Shown one piece after another: positions 34,133-45,265 of a stretch of 64,000 nucleotides of DNA. The DNA lies in assembly GCA_019925095.2 (NCBI GenBank), contig CM034392.1:21124387-21188386 (forward strand), written 5' to 3'. The translations under genes and the position numbers were made by a program. How positions within the stretch are numbered: position 1 is the first letter of the stretch; each line of letters begins with the position of its first letter. The notes beneath the pieces were generated by a model. It did no database searches, had not been told where the DNA came from, and worked only from the letters and a program-made list of their open reading frames with translations. The DNA comes from Dendrolimus kikuchii. Its lineage: Eukaryota; Arthropoda; Insecta; Lepidoptera; Lasiocampidae.

Positions 34133-34964
34133 TAAAATATACTTTTAATTACAGTAGGTATATTTTATATCAAAGTATATCCCAGATCTTTCATAATGGC
34201 ATTAATGAGCTAACGCGCAAAACCGTATTCGACGAACCGTGTGTTATTATAATGTATAATGACATAAGGAGTAATTAACAAAGTAATTGTTAATATCACT
34301 TTACATCGCTATTATCTCTAAATATACGCAATTGAAATATAATTTCGCATTACAACTAGAATTTAAAACGAGAAATGGTATTTATTAAAAGGCAATCATT
34401 TAAAAAAGAATTATAAAGCAAGTCCCGTGTTTTGGGCTGTTAGTATCAATCAAACAAGAGCTAATCTTTGGCATATAGTTTTTTGCTATTTAAATATTAT
34501 AAACTAATGTTGCAAGCAATATTAAGATGACGAGCCATTAACAAAAGAGGGACAATTTACCAGGGTAGAAGAGTTCGTAGACGTTAGATCCCACAATAGA
34601 GAAGACAAACCACTGAACACTAGTTTCTTTTACGGTTTACAGACAAATAGTCATATAAATTAAATAAATAAAATATTGTTAGTGGGTCGTCTGCCTGTCC
34701 GCTCACGCAAAAAAGTGAGGATGATCTGCAGTTTGGGTAAAAAAAGGTTACTAGACTGTACATTGGGGAACGTCCAATTTTAGGGAACACCAGCGCTGTC
34801 ATCCTGGGACCAGCATGTGAAGAATTATTGACAACTTTGCATATGAATCTGTTCAATTACATTTTGTAAAGGAACAAAAGAAAGCCTTAATGTTCAATAT
34901 ACCTAGTAAATGAAAGGGAACGGAACGTAATGTGCAATATATTACAGGGAGGCTTGTTTAACAG
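34133..34964. other. AT-rich DNA, no supported gene
   Basis: Positions 34680-34715 look like a small reverse fragment of the ~300-bp repeat ('gggtcgtctgcctgtccgct'). The 78-codon minus frame overlapping it is not supported. Confidence 0.45.
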
Positions 34965-35072
34965 ATGAAAATGTAGTAGGCTCATTTCTCAGAGATACGG
35001 GTTTCATCGCTGTAAAGGCGAAGCGCGTGCCTAATAACCACCGATGCCGTATATCATCGCGGTTCATATTGC
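34965..35072 (+). CDS. Candidate internal exon of 108 nt, unknown protein
   Basis: An acceptor (aggcttgtttaacag) and a strong donor (attgc|gtaagtat) enclose 35 open codons, phase 1-1, beginning ENVVGSFLRDTGFIAVKAKR. A symmetric exon that is GC-richer than its flanks fits a real exon, but the family is not recognised and chance is not excluded. Confidence 0.25.
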
Positions 35073-35181
35073 GTAAGTATATAATATTTTACCATATCGC
35101 AAACAGTAGAATTCGTAAATTATTATTGTCAAAGGGCGAATGCGCACCGAACGTGACCTGAATGAAACAATGTTCAACGGC

Positions 35182-35205
35182 GAATGTTCCGAGTTCGGAA
35201 CATTC
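35182..35205. promoter_or_regulatory. Near-perfect 24-bp palindrome with heat-shock-element-like half-sites
   Basis: Arms GAATGTTCCGA and TCGGAACATTC are separated by GT. GAAnnTTC is contained in it, which is the half-site arrangement bound by heat shock factor. There is no recognised gene next to it, so function is unknown. Confidence 0.3.
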
Positions 35206-36927
35206 TTGTTGCTATGCTGTGCCTGCAGAGTTACGTAGCTACGTACAATCTCAGAAGTAAAACAATTGTTCATTCTTTTATGCCGTGTTTGTATATCTTG
35301 CTATTCATTCATTTTCCTACTGAATCCATTGATAGGAAATTGATATTACTTAGAGTTTATGACAATTTTTAATCGATATTAAGGAAAATGAATGTATCGT
35401 GAATAGAATATTGAGATTCCAACTCAGAATAAAACAGTAAACCGAGCCCCGAGATCAGTGAAGCCGGCTTAAGGAAGCCGATCGCGCCACAATGGATTAT
35501 GAGAACATAGTATTAAATCATGAAATTCGTACGTAAAAAGGTGGCATAGTTTAGAGTGGATACATTACTACTAAATTAAGCAGAGACGGAAATTACATGT
35601 ATACTATATAAGTTTCACACAGGTTTAAAAAAATGCTTTAGATGATGCTTTTGTTTACGTGGTTCCTATAGACTTTTATTAATTTGTCTAAGAACCCCAT
35701 GCAAATCCTATTTTCGGGGATAAAAGTATCCTATTACTCTGTAGCAACATTTATTACGAGTTTTGTTTTCGCTGTATATATTGTTAGTGAGAACAAGTGG
35801 AAGATAAGAAAAACTACATGTACTGCTTTCATAAATCATTTCAATTATTAAAGTTGTAACTTTAATCAAGTATATCTCTGAATGTGTATATGCTTTTATT
35901 AAAATAAACTATATTAACATTGTTGAAAATTTGTCTTTATTAAAAAAAAAACTTAACACTAACTTGTGTTGTCATTATTCAGGACAATGTAATGATACAG
36001 CAAGCTGCTGTCGATATAAGCTCAATGTATATTTTTAGATGAATTTGACTATCAGTTTTGTACGTATTTAGTATATATTGATTGTAAATACACTATTACT
36101 GGAAGAGATCGCCTTTTAGCGATAAGACCTATAGCGCCTTTTGTACACAAGTAGAATAGTACTAGTGTTTAAGTTTTGATTTATGGTGTCCAAGAGTTAT
36201 CTATTTATCTATCTACTTTCATTGGGCCGAAAATTCTGTTACCTATCTAATACCGCTGTTATCCACATTTCGACCTTTCTTTCAGTTAAACTTCTCATTT
36301 GCATACTAATTAAAATCGTTTGTTTTTAATAGATAGATAGATAACTATGCTTTATGTATTTATGTGTGCTTATAAATCTATATGTATATTTATGTACGTA
36401 TATAATAATATTTATATGTATTTTTAAATATTTTTATTGTGTAACAAAATCCTGCCCTAGCTTTTGTCCATTTTTCTCTCTCCATCCCACGGTTTTCTGG
36501 AAGAGTCGTTGCCAGCGATAAGGCCACCATTTGTATTTAATTCTAAGCTGTTTTCGTGTATTAATTCATAAATTTTATTGTACATTCAAGTATTTTCTAT
36601 TCGAATCTAAATTCGGTCCAAGTTCCCAAGATAATGTCGAGATGCGCAAACCTACGAATTTATACTATAGTTTCACAGCCCTCATAGACGGTGTAGATTA
36701 GTTGCAGAAAACTGCGCAATAACTGATTATGTATGAACAACCGTTTACCTAGCTATCTGTTTATAATTAACGTCATAATAGCCAAGTGTATAAAAAATCT
36801 TGCAACCTTAAAAGTGCTTAGGTAGTATTTTCAAGCACAATGTTCATATAGACCAATATGTATGTAACCAGGCAGTTCACACTAGACAAGTGAGGTGAGT
36901 ATATTGCCCGTTTATCGTCGGTGACAA
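35206..36927. other. AT-rich DNA with LINE-like tails
   Basis: Positions 36098-36215 and 36490-36540 carry the 'ctggaagagatcgcc' repeat described at 7160. No exon is supported. Confidence 0.5.
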
Positions 36928-37020
36928 GACCTTGTGACTACATTTTTTGGTGACATTATTTTTTTCCCAATAATTTTGATACAAATAATAATGTCACCAA
37001 AAAAATGTAGTCACAAGGTC
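36928..37020. repeat. Hairpin with ~33-bp arms
   Basis: 'gaccttgtgactacattt...ggtgacattatt' at 36928-36960 is the reverse complement of 36988-37020, differing by one T in the run. The spacer is about 27 bp. There is no coding capacity. It could be a small fold-back element. Confidence 0.8.
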
Positions 37021-38409
37021 CTGCACTGACCCGGACATGATCTAAAACGGCACCTCAAACCTTGCAGTGGTGCGAGCTTTAAAAATAATTGTCCTATACT
37101 ATTAATAATATAACAAAAGCAAAATATTGAAAATACTCCCTTCAATGTGCCTGCGTGTCTATATATGATAAGAAATTGTGATAAGTGATAAGAGTTATTG
37201 ATAAGGTAATAATACTAGTTTTATTTGATTACCAAGGAGTAATAATGCATAAGTAACACAATAATTGTAAATTGATGTTTTTTATTACAGTATAGGTGCA
37301 TTTTTTACCCCATCTCACCACTAATAATGAATTGTATATCTTGTACACCTGATGCATATGTAATTTGTAGAAACAGCAAAGCAACTATTTGCTACATTTT
37401 CCTTATATTATAACATGGCTAATACAGTGATACAAATTACAAATTTAGGTTAATAGAATTTTTATAGACATTTATATCCTTTATAACGAAAAAAAAAGGA
37501 AATATTATCATTAATAAAACACTACAATAAAAACACATTTATACAACACACATACATACAACTGTACCAGAGATATTACTCAAGTTACTTTGCATTTTTT
37601 TTTATGAAGTCAATCATATTTTTACAGTATTAAGGAGCTTGTCTTTATTTTATTAAACGAAATAAAAGTATATACAATTTTTGAACAAAGATTATAAATA
37701 TACATTGAAAATAATTATAAAGTATATTTACTAACATTTTAAAATAGTTTCAATTTTTGTTGATAAACACACTTTTATCAGCAAGCAATTGGATGTGTCA
37801 CAGTGATAAGAATTTCTACTGTAACAGATATGCATTGATAAATAATTATATTTAAAATGTATAATATAGAATCCTATAGCAATAATACACTAAGAAGGGG
37901 TTTTAAATATATTATGTGAAAGTAACATAGAATAAATATAATAGATGAAAACAATATACCTATTAATTCATTAATTTTCAATCTTATCTTTTTGTTTAGT
38001 CAATAAAAAGATTTAATAAATAAAAAAGGTAAGTTGGATTTCTTAAAAGATGTACGGGAAAACATTTTGCAATTTCTGACACATTTTGTACTCCAAGGAA
38101 GGTTGATCCATTATTTTTTTTATCAATATTGAAACATTGAAATTTTTTGTGTCAAATTTCCATGGTAAATGTACAAGAAAAGTTTTTTAGGATTCCTGAC
38201 TTTTTTAATACTCATTGGTCCCATAGAAGTTTTTGATCAGTATCAGAAACCGGATCGATTGGCATCCAAAAAATTGTGTCAAATGGCTATCTTCTTGCTA
38301 ACTGTACATTTTTGTTGAAAATCTGAGAATCAAGATTTTACAAAAAATTATGAATATTCTACGAAAACCATGTTCATATAGCTTCAAACATTCAACCACC
38401 GGCCTGTGT
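37021..38409. other. Very AT-rich DNA, no gene
   Basis: Positions 38080-38280 share wording ('agaagtttttgatcagtatc', 'cgatcgattggca') in reverse with 25640-25800, a diverged dispersed repeat. The remainder shows nothing. Confidence 0.5.
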
Positions 38410-38720
38410 CTAAAATCTATACCTCCCTGGAGCATATCTTGGAATGGGGTAGACAAAATATCATCCTTTTCAACCCCAAACAGACACAAGTCTGCTGTTT
38501 ATCACTAAGAAAGCCCCATTTTTGTTAGCTCCACAGTTCCAGGACACTCCCCGCAAGATCTCTGTTTCAATCAGGATCCTGGGCGTCAACATTTTGACTG
38601 AGGTGCTATTTGAGGGTCATTTGGAGAGCAAAGCGAGCTTGGGGTGCTCATCAACAGGACAAAGCGGTACTTCGCACCAGAACATAGGCTTCTATTATAT
38701 TAATTTTTCAGAGCGCTACA
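38410..38720 (+). mobile_element. CR1/jockey-type LINE reverse transcriptase fragment
   Basis: With frame changes the plus strand reads IYTSLEHILEWGRQNIILFN, then PKQTQVCCLSLRKP, FQDTPRKISVSIRILGVNIL, FEGHLESKA, and finally LGVLINRTKRYFAPEHRLLLY. These are consecutive landmarks of the region between the polymerase palm and the C-terminus in CR1/jockey-type elements. It is interrupted by stops and shifts. Confidence 0.7.
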
Positions 38721-38785
38721 ATATAGGGCTCTTCAAAAGTGTGTAAATAGATACTTAAAGTCTCAATGAAGTAGGCAACACATTG

Positions 38786-38850
38786 GCTCCCTTGGTGTTG
38801 CAGATGTCCATGGGCGATGGTAGCCACTTACCACCAAATAAAACCAATTG
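38786..38850 (-). repeat. Fragment of the ~300-bp repeat
   Basis: On the minus strand it reads 'taccatcgcccatggacatc', 'tgcaacaccaagggag'. It is a short remnant. Confidence 0.6.
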
Positions 38851-38955
38851 CCACTTTGCCTACAAGCAAATGGGTGTGGTATAGATATAAGCCAGTTATT
38901 AAAAGCAATGAAGGGGGGGAAGGAGGTAAGAGGGAGGAAAACTTACCCCTTATGT

Positions 38956-39068
38956 ATTTACATACATACATACATAACTTCATGCCAGTTCCCTTGCGGG
39001 GTAGGCACGAACCGCAGAGCGCCATTTAGGCTTATTCTTACACACCTCACTTGCTTCTTTGACATGTG
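38956..39068 (-). mobile_element. RTE-like LINE, 5'-truncated copy F (113 bp)
   Basis: It is the 3' end of the element with an ATGT tail on the minus strand. The 12-bp duplication TACCCCTTATGT lies at 38944-38955 and 39069-39080. The frames at 38817-39195 that cross it are not genes. Confidence 0.9.
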
Positions 39069-39123
39069 TACCCCTTATGTGATTCCTATATGGAGAATAT
39101 GTATAGTTCTTAAGAATTTTTTT

Positions 39124-39437
39124 CTTTTTTATTGCAGGTGCTCAACAGACAGGCAGACTGCCCACTTGATGGAATGTGGTTACCATCGCCTATAGACATT
39201 TGCAACACCAAAGGTTGCTACAAATGGGCTGCTGCTCTCTTAAGGGAGACTGGAACCTGATCACTAATGCCGGAACACAACTCATGGTTGTTATGGCGAC
39301 ATACTCTGGACCAGGGGTGGTAGCCATCCAATCGGGCAAATGCCCCCTACCACCTGGCTGTGGGTTATTTTGTCACCTCTTATGACAAGCAGCCTGGCCA
39401 CAGGAAACTGTATTCTTTCTCCGTTCGTGCACGGATA
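39124..39437 (+). repeat. ~300-bp dispersed repeat, near-complete copy
   Basis: It runs from 'tttattgcaggtgctcaacag' to 'gtattctttctccgttcgtg' and 'cacggat' with all internal family blocks. It is one of the best-preserved copies. Confidence 0.85.
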
Positions 39438-39729
39438 GCTAGGATAAGGATATTAATGTTTATGTAAATATAACCTCACTTATGTCAATCACTAATATTG
39501 CACTTATATCTTAAGTCCGAAGTTCCTAAGGTCCTAAGTTGAAAATCCAATTTAACATAAAAAGATTCCAAATAGTCCAAATGACAGAAAACATAACAGG
39601 GCAACTCCCATAATTTGAAAAACACGAAACATGAAAATCATATATAATACTTGTTTTTTTTTTTACTTTATGGTTAGTAACTAGACCTTTATGCAATTAA
39701 AGTATTTTAAGATATGTACATACTGACTG

Positions 39730-39891
39730 AAGGTGATGTCAGGAGCCATAAGAACAGATGAGCGTGTATGACAAGAGTTATGAATGTCAAAGAAGCAAGT
39801 GGGGTGTGTAAGAATAAGCCTAAATGGCGCTCTGTTGTTCGTGCCTACCCCGCAAAGGCACTGGCGTGAAGTTATGTATGTATGTATGTAA
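39730..39891 (+). mobile_element. RTE-like LINE, 5'-truncated copy G (162 bp)
   Basis: It begins within the 'aaggtgatgtcaggagcc' block and ends in an ATGT tail. The 14-bp duplication GTACATACTGACTG is perfect at 39716-39729 and 39892-39905. Confidence 0.92.
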
Positions 39892-39905
39892 GTACATACT
39901 GACTG

Positions 39906-40767
39906 TTGGCGAGTGTGCGATTATTTGCCTAGTTATGGATGTATTCACCACATAGTGAATCACTCAGACCCCGAAAACTAATTTCTATCCTGTATTAAAA
40001 ATTCTAATCTGTCTAATAGTTCTTTGATAAATCTATAAATGTTTGATACACAAATGTTAAGCAGCGGGTTGGCGGAGTAGAGAGGGGGAGGCATACTTAC
40101 CCCTACCACAACCCCTATGGTCCCGAGATCTTCAGTTTTTTTTATAAACATAATCTCACCTGTTTTATCACTAATATTGCACACAATCCTTTTGAAAGTC
40201 AAAAAGAGAGCCAGTAATCAACAGAAAAAGAACAAAAAATAGCCAAATCAGTCCAGTCGTTCTCAAGTTTTAGCGAGACTAACAAACAGCAATTGATTTT
40301 TATATATCTAGATAAATATCTGTAATTTTAATTTTTTTTTTAAATCTTTATAGTAAAAAATATACAAGGTGTCGTCATTAAGGCTATAAATACTGAATAT
40401 CCAATATAATGAAAACTAATATAACAACATGTGTTATCATATTAAGTGGAGAAGGAGATAAGTGTTTATATGACTTAAAATCTAACATTCAATACTGCTT
40501 ATTCTTTGTTGGGTATCTCAAACAGGAAAATACATATTAAAAATAAATGATTTGGGTGTGCATAGGGAAAACCATAACATTTTTGTATTACTTAGTAGAG
40601 TTGGATGATAACAACACCTTGTTAACCTAAAAATATTTGCAAATATAAGCACAAAATTATGCAATCAACTGAATATACACAAGGATTCGAGTATTGAAGC
40701 ATTTTCGATACTTGATATCAACAGCGAGTTAAAAGCTTATCTTGAAGTCTATATAACTACAATTAAT
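39906..40767. other. AT-rich DNA, start of ERK intron 1 (minus strand)
   Basis: This lies downstream of the ERK exon on the minus strand and is presumably intron. It includes a GC-richer patch at 40060-40130 and no recognisable exon. Confidence 0.5.
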
Positions 40768-40773
40768 ACTTAC

Positions 40774-40901
40774 ACAACCATCCCATAGGCCCCTTCGCCA
40801 ATGTATTGTAGGTTTGTGTACCTTGGGCCCACCTCAAACACCTGCCCGCGAATAATCTCCGCGTTGGGATTAGTGCTCACAGCACCTGCAGCTTCTGCCA
40901 T
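40774..40901 (-). CDS. rl: ERK-type MAP kinase (rolled orthologue), first coding exon
   Basis: The minus-strand frame starts [20 protein letters not shown] and continues [20 protein letters not shown], then MV plus two bases at the donor gtaagtatt. '[12 protein letters not shown]' and the Gly-rich ATP-binding loop GEGAYGMV are those of ERK1/2 (insect rolled), the terminal Ser/Thr kinase of the Ras-Raf-MEK cascade that phosphorylates cytoplasmic and nuclear targets. ERK1/2 proteins are about 360-380 aa, so this exon gives only about the first 42; the catalytic core is in later exons. The start has G at -3 and +4. None of the other kinase exons (HRDLKPSN, TEY activation loop) was found at lower coordinates. 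Intron 1 is therefore very long or the remaining exons lie outside the window. Orai begins about 4.3 kb away on the opposite strand. Confidence 0.93.
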
Positions 40902-43900
40902 CGCGACGTACACTTGGTAACCACTTAATCACAGAACAGTTTAAGTCCTAATATATTCAGCATAAATCCCTCAGAAGCACACGAGAATAAACTTCACATA
41001 AATATCAAAACAAACTGCTGTCCGACCTACATTATCCACCTGAACAATCGTCTACTTGTCACTCGCTTATCATTCTCGTTGTCCGACTTCACGGACACTC
41101 CGATTTAGAGGCAGTACCGTTACAAAATGAACTAGATTGTCTTGTATGAACCTACTATAATGTAAGTACCTACAGTACATACAGGACAAGTGACAACCGG
41201 ACAATCTGACAACTACAAAAAAAAAACTAGTAAAATGATTTAAATGACAGATTCAGGGTCTCCAGATTGAATTTACGAAAATTCCCTATTTCCGCCAAAA
41301 AGCCTCAAATGACGCTATTTCAGAAACTTTTCCTATGATATAATTGGAAAACAAAATTAGACAAGTGCGAATCGGACCATGTACGCTGAAGAATTTCGTG
41401 GAATCCCCAAATTTTCCTTATTTATTACCGACTTAAAAAAAGGGAGGAGGTTCTCATTTGGTCGTGTAAATATTTTTTTATAATTTGATTACAAAACCCA
41501 AAAATTCCAAATTAAGCGACTATGACAATTATGAGATATTATTCAAAGACAGACCATGTTCTAATAAGGCTACCATTTTACTAAAATTTCCACAGCACAC
41601 TAAAAGAAACTAATCCCGTGGTTCTATATTTTTTTAAGTGAAACTTCCTTAGAATCATTGTGATTTGAAACTCGATGAAACGAAAAAGTGACACTAAAAA
41701 GAGATAAACACACAAATCTATAGGACTAACCTACGAGAGAATTAAATAGAATATATTATATTTAATCATTTAAACACTATGCCTATACAGATAGAGTTGG
41801 AAATGTTTTGAAGATATTCATTAATGCTTCAAATTTCGTGTTTTAAAGCTTAAATATATTATAACGATACAATATATGAAATTTGACGTCAGGAAATTTA
41901 GAATTCCTTTCACCCCTTGTTACACTTTGTTTCACGTCTACTACGTGTGAACTGCACTGCACACACACGCATTTTTTATCCTTTTATCAATATTCTATTG
42001 TTTTAAAATTTTAGTGTCAATTTAAACATTGCTATTTTATGTGAACTTGATGGTGAAGAAAATATCTTCCATGTGTTGAAATCTGTAAATCGAGATAGCC
42101 CATGTATCATTCCGCTAATCCAACTTGGAAGCGTGGCGGTATACTAGTCGTTCCCCTATAATATATAATAAGGGAGGCCCAAACGTAGCAGTAAGACGTT
42201 TATGGCCTGTTATTATTTTTGTGATTCACAAAATACTATATTAAGTGATAATATAGTAACTTAAGAAATAGATAATAGAGCTATTACTAACTAGCTACTT
42301 ATTGAGCATGAAGAATACAATTACAGTAGTATGACTTCCTTTTTTAATTTCTTATATAAATCACTACAATATATTCAAAAAATTTAAATCAATACTAAAC
42401 ATATCCCTTTTTTTTACTTTTGTTAAAAAAAAACAGAATAATTTTTATTGTAAATATTTTATATTACATTTTACACAATACAATGAATAAGTTAATAATC
42501 ATACAGTTTATGAGTTGTTGTCCTGCCCTAAAAAAAAAATCTAGTACCTAATCCCAGTGCCAGCTACCGGTTCCAATTGTGAATCTAAACCATCCGGGGG
42601 GCCACTAAAACACACAAAAGAATCATCAAAATCCGTTAAGTCGTTAACAAGTTATGCGCGTAGATACATTTCTACGATTCATTTTAATTTATATAATTAT
42701 ATTAGATTTATATGGATTAAGGTTCACATACTATTAAACAATGAAATGGTGAGACTATAAGTTTGACTCCATTTATTTAATGCTTATGTAACTTAGTTGA
42801 TAACAGAACTCATGTTTAGCGACATCTGGGTTTAAAAAAGGGAATTATAATAAAAAAATGATTATAAATTAAGATGGGTTTATGTCCTAAGTTGGAACAA
42901 ATGCAGCAAAATGAAAAAATATCATCGAAATCTGTTGAAAAGTTTAGGAGTTCATCACGGTCAAATAATGTGACAGAGAATTTTTATATATATAGATGTT
43001 ACTGAAGCTAATCTTAGTTATTATCATATATAGTTACATCAATAAAGCCAACAGGGCTATATTTATTATATCAAAAGTGGCATGTAATAAATACCATTGC
43101 AATTCTATACAGACATATTTCGATTTAATTTTTACTAACATTTTCATGCTATATCAAATAATTTAAGGCATTTTAGTAAGGCTAGAAGTATAAAATACTG
43201 CCCCATTTTCCTCAGCGTTGAAATTTTGTTCCCAAAAAATGCCCCAACCGCAAAATATTTTCCAAAATGAGGCTAAACCCAATTGGTACAGATTCTTCTA
43301 CTTATTATAAAGGCGCCCATACATTGACCTAACGAAGACCAACGAACGTTTACTGGAAATCCACTTTGTGACGATATAGCCGATATTATATAGGTTCATT
43401 TCATCCTTTCAATCTATGTAGAGCTAGGAAAGACAACGATAACAAAACTTAATCGTACAGCAATTTTATGTAACGTTTTGGGTTACTTATTTGTCATTTA
43501 GTGGTGTTTCTCATTTTATTCCTGATTAATTGTAACGAAAAAATTGTGTTCAATGTATAAAATACAACCGTATAAAAAAGGCCAGCAGAAATAACAATAA
43601 GCAAACTGGGAATATTTAATCGAAAAATATCTAGAACATGAATTAATTTATATATGAATATACTAATTTACATAATAACTGGCAAAATTCTATTTTATCT
43701 GAAGTCATTATCATTTTGTCAGTGTATTGTAAACAAAGGGAATTTTACCATGTTATTATAATTTAACGTTAATACAAGTCTAAAATCCACTAAAAATAAC
43801 TAAATACGGATATAATAATACTAAGCTTCACACGAAAAGTGATTAAAGAATGTCTAGCGGAAATTACACTAAAAGTCTTTTTGTCATAATTTGACATTTA

Positions 43901-43981
43901 CCAAAGAACCGCAGACATGACAGGTTTCTAATGGTTTCTTTCGTTTCTTTTAATCGAATAATTGCTCTATTAAATATTATC
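40902..43981. other. Divergent region between ERK and Orai: 5' flank with repeats
   Basis: About 40902-41110 is likely ERK 5' UTR or promoter-proximal DNA (GC-richer, no repeat seen). Positions 41255-41300 and 41630-41740 are repeat pieces. Positions 42040-42180 are a decayed lepidopteran repeat ('gatggtgaagaaaatatctt', 'cttggaagcgtggcgg') that mimics an exon. Positions 42535-42730 match 33670. No gene is seen. Confidence 0.5.
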
Positions 43982-44309
43982 GAGAGTGTCGGGGTGAAGG
44001 TAAGGAAAGGAATGCTCCGGTGGTTCGGGCATGTGGAAAGAATGCATGATGAAAGAATGACTAAACAGATATACAATGCAAAAGTGGATGGATGCAGAAG
44101 TCGTGGAAGGCCACGACACACCTTCCATGATCAAATTGATCGTATACTAGCAGAAGGTGATGTCAGGAGTCTTAAGAACAGACGAGCGTGCATGACAAGA
44201 GCTATGAATGTCAAAGAAGCGAGTGAGGTGTGTAAGAATAAACCCGAATGGCGCTCCGTTGTTCGTGCCTAACCCACAAGGGAACTGGCGTGAAGCTATG
44301 TATGTATGT
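43982..44309 (+). mobile_element. RTE-like LINE, 5'-truncated copy H (328 bp)
   Basis: The plus-strand frame 43931-44272 includes VGVKVRKGMLRWFGHVERM, then the GRPRHTFHDQIDRILAEGD region and MNVKEASEVCKNK. The ATGT tail ends at about 44309. A 13-bp duplication with one mismatch (ATTAAATATTATC at 43969-43981, ATTAATTATTATC at 44310-44322) flanks it. It lies in the ERK/Orai divergent region. Confidence 0.88.
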
Positions 44310-44609
44310 ATTAATTATTATCATAAGGTGTTAAAAAGCATTATTATTTGTAAACATCACAGGTTATGTTAATAAAACGCTTATGTCTCAATTAAAATTT
44401 ATTTAAACTTGAAATTTGACGTAATACTAATCTATCAAAATTACTACCTATCAACAATATTGAAGTTGCCAGAGTTTAGTAAAATTTACGAGTATCTCTA
44501 TTATAATCATCTTTATTTAGCCAGCTGTACGCATTTATCCTTTCGATGAAACGTACACATTGAGTCAATAAAGGCCAGTAAACCCCCATTCAGTTACCTT
44601 TTATTAATG

Positions 44610-44910
44610 TGTAAGCCCCATCAACGGTTTATGGAAGGTTGATGTCATCAACGACGAAATACACAAATGTTATTGGTTGATTTAAAAATCGCACCTTTTT
44701 CAATGTCAATCGATAAAGAGCATTAATGCTTTGTGGTCAACGCCCACTAACCCACCTTTGGACTTGGGTCGTTGTGAGCGCTGTGTGATCGAAAATAATG
44801 ACGTCATTATTGGCTTTTTCACCACGACCATAACGACCGTGGTCGCCATGTGGAATGGTAGACGTAGCATTTTGGGCTTTGTGAGATAAAGGAGGAACGC
44901 CTATTTTAGT
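44610..44910. repeat. Dispersed element, copy 2 of the 22250 pair
   Basis: It is collinear with 22350-22640 over its whole length ('gatgtcatcaacgacgaaat' to 'atgtggaatggtagacgtag'). It lies about 250 bp upstream of the Orai start codon, so it may overlap the Orai promoter or 5' UTR. Confidence 0.75.
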
Positions 44911-45163
44911 CTGTGTGACTTTTGACTTTGACATTTTAGTTTTAGAGGGGATGGAAGTAAATTTTATCTGATTTAAGATATTTTCGATAACAATTGTATG
45001 ACGATGTGATTTTTATTACTTTGAAAATCGGTACTAAATATTTACATGGTTTTCTTGATTCAAATGTTATAATCATCAAAGTTGAAAAGGTTGAATAGTT
45101 GAGTGACCTCGTCATCTCCCCAGGCCCCATCGACCGCAGGACTGTCGTACATTTTATTTAGGT

Positions 45164-45265
45164 ATGTCGGTTTGGTCAGCGAGTACAGGTGGAAATAATT
45201 ACCAATGCATATTGCCAAGCAATCGTTACGGTTCCTCTAATAACTGGTGTCCAAAATTGAGCAAG
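45164..45265 (+). CDS. Orai: Orai coding exon 1
   Basis: An ATG at 45164 opens 34 codons beginning [14 protein letters not shown] and ending CPKLSK at the donor aag|gtatga. The MSVW start and the Ser/Asn-rich cytosolic tail match the insect Orai N-terminus. The exit phase (0) fits exon 2. The upstream 200 bp has no in-frame link to another exon, so this is taken as the start. Confidence 0.8.

Noticed and set aside
42040..42180. A 40-codon open frame (LNIAILCELDGEENIFHVLK…) after an acceptor-like ttttag
   Set aside because: The wording 'gatggtgaagaaaatatc … cttggaagcgtggcgg' matches a very common lepidopteran dispersed repeat, so the open frame is repeat-derived.
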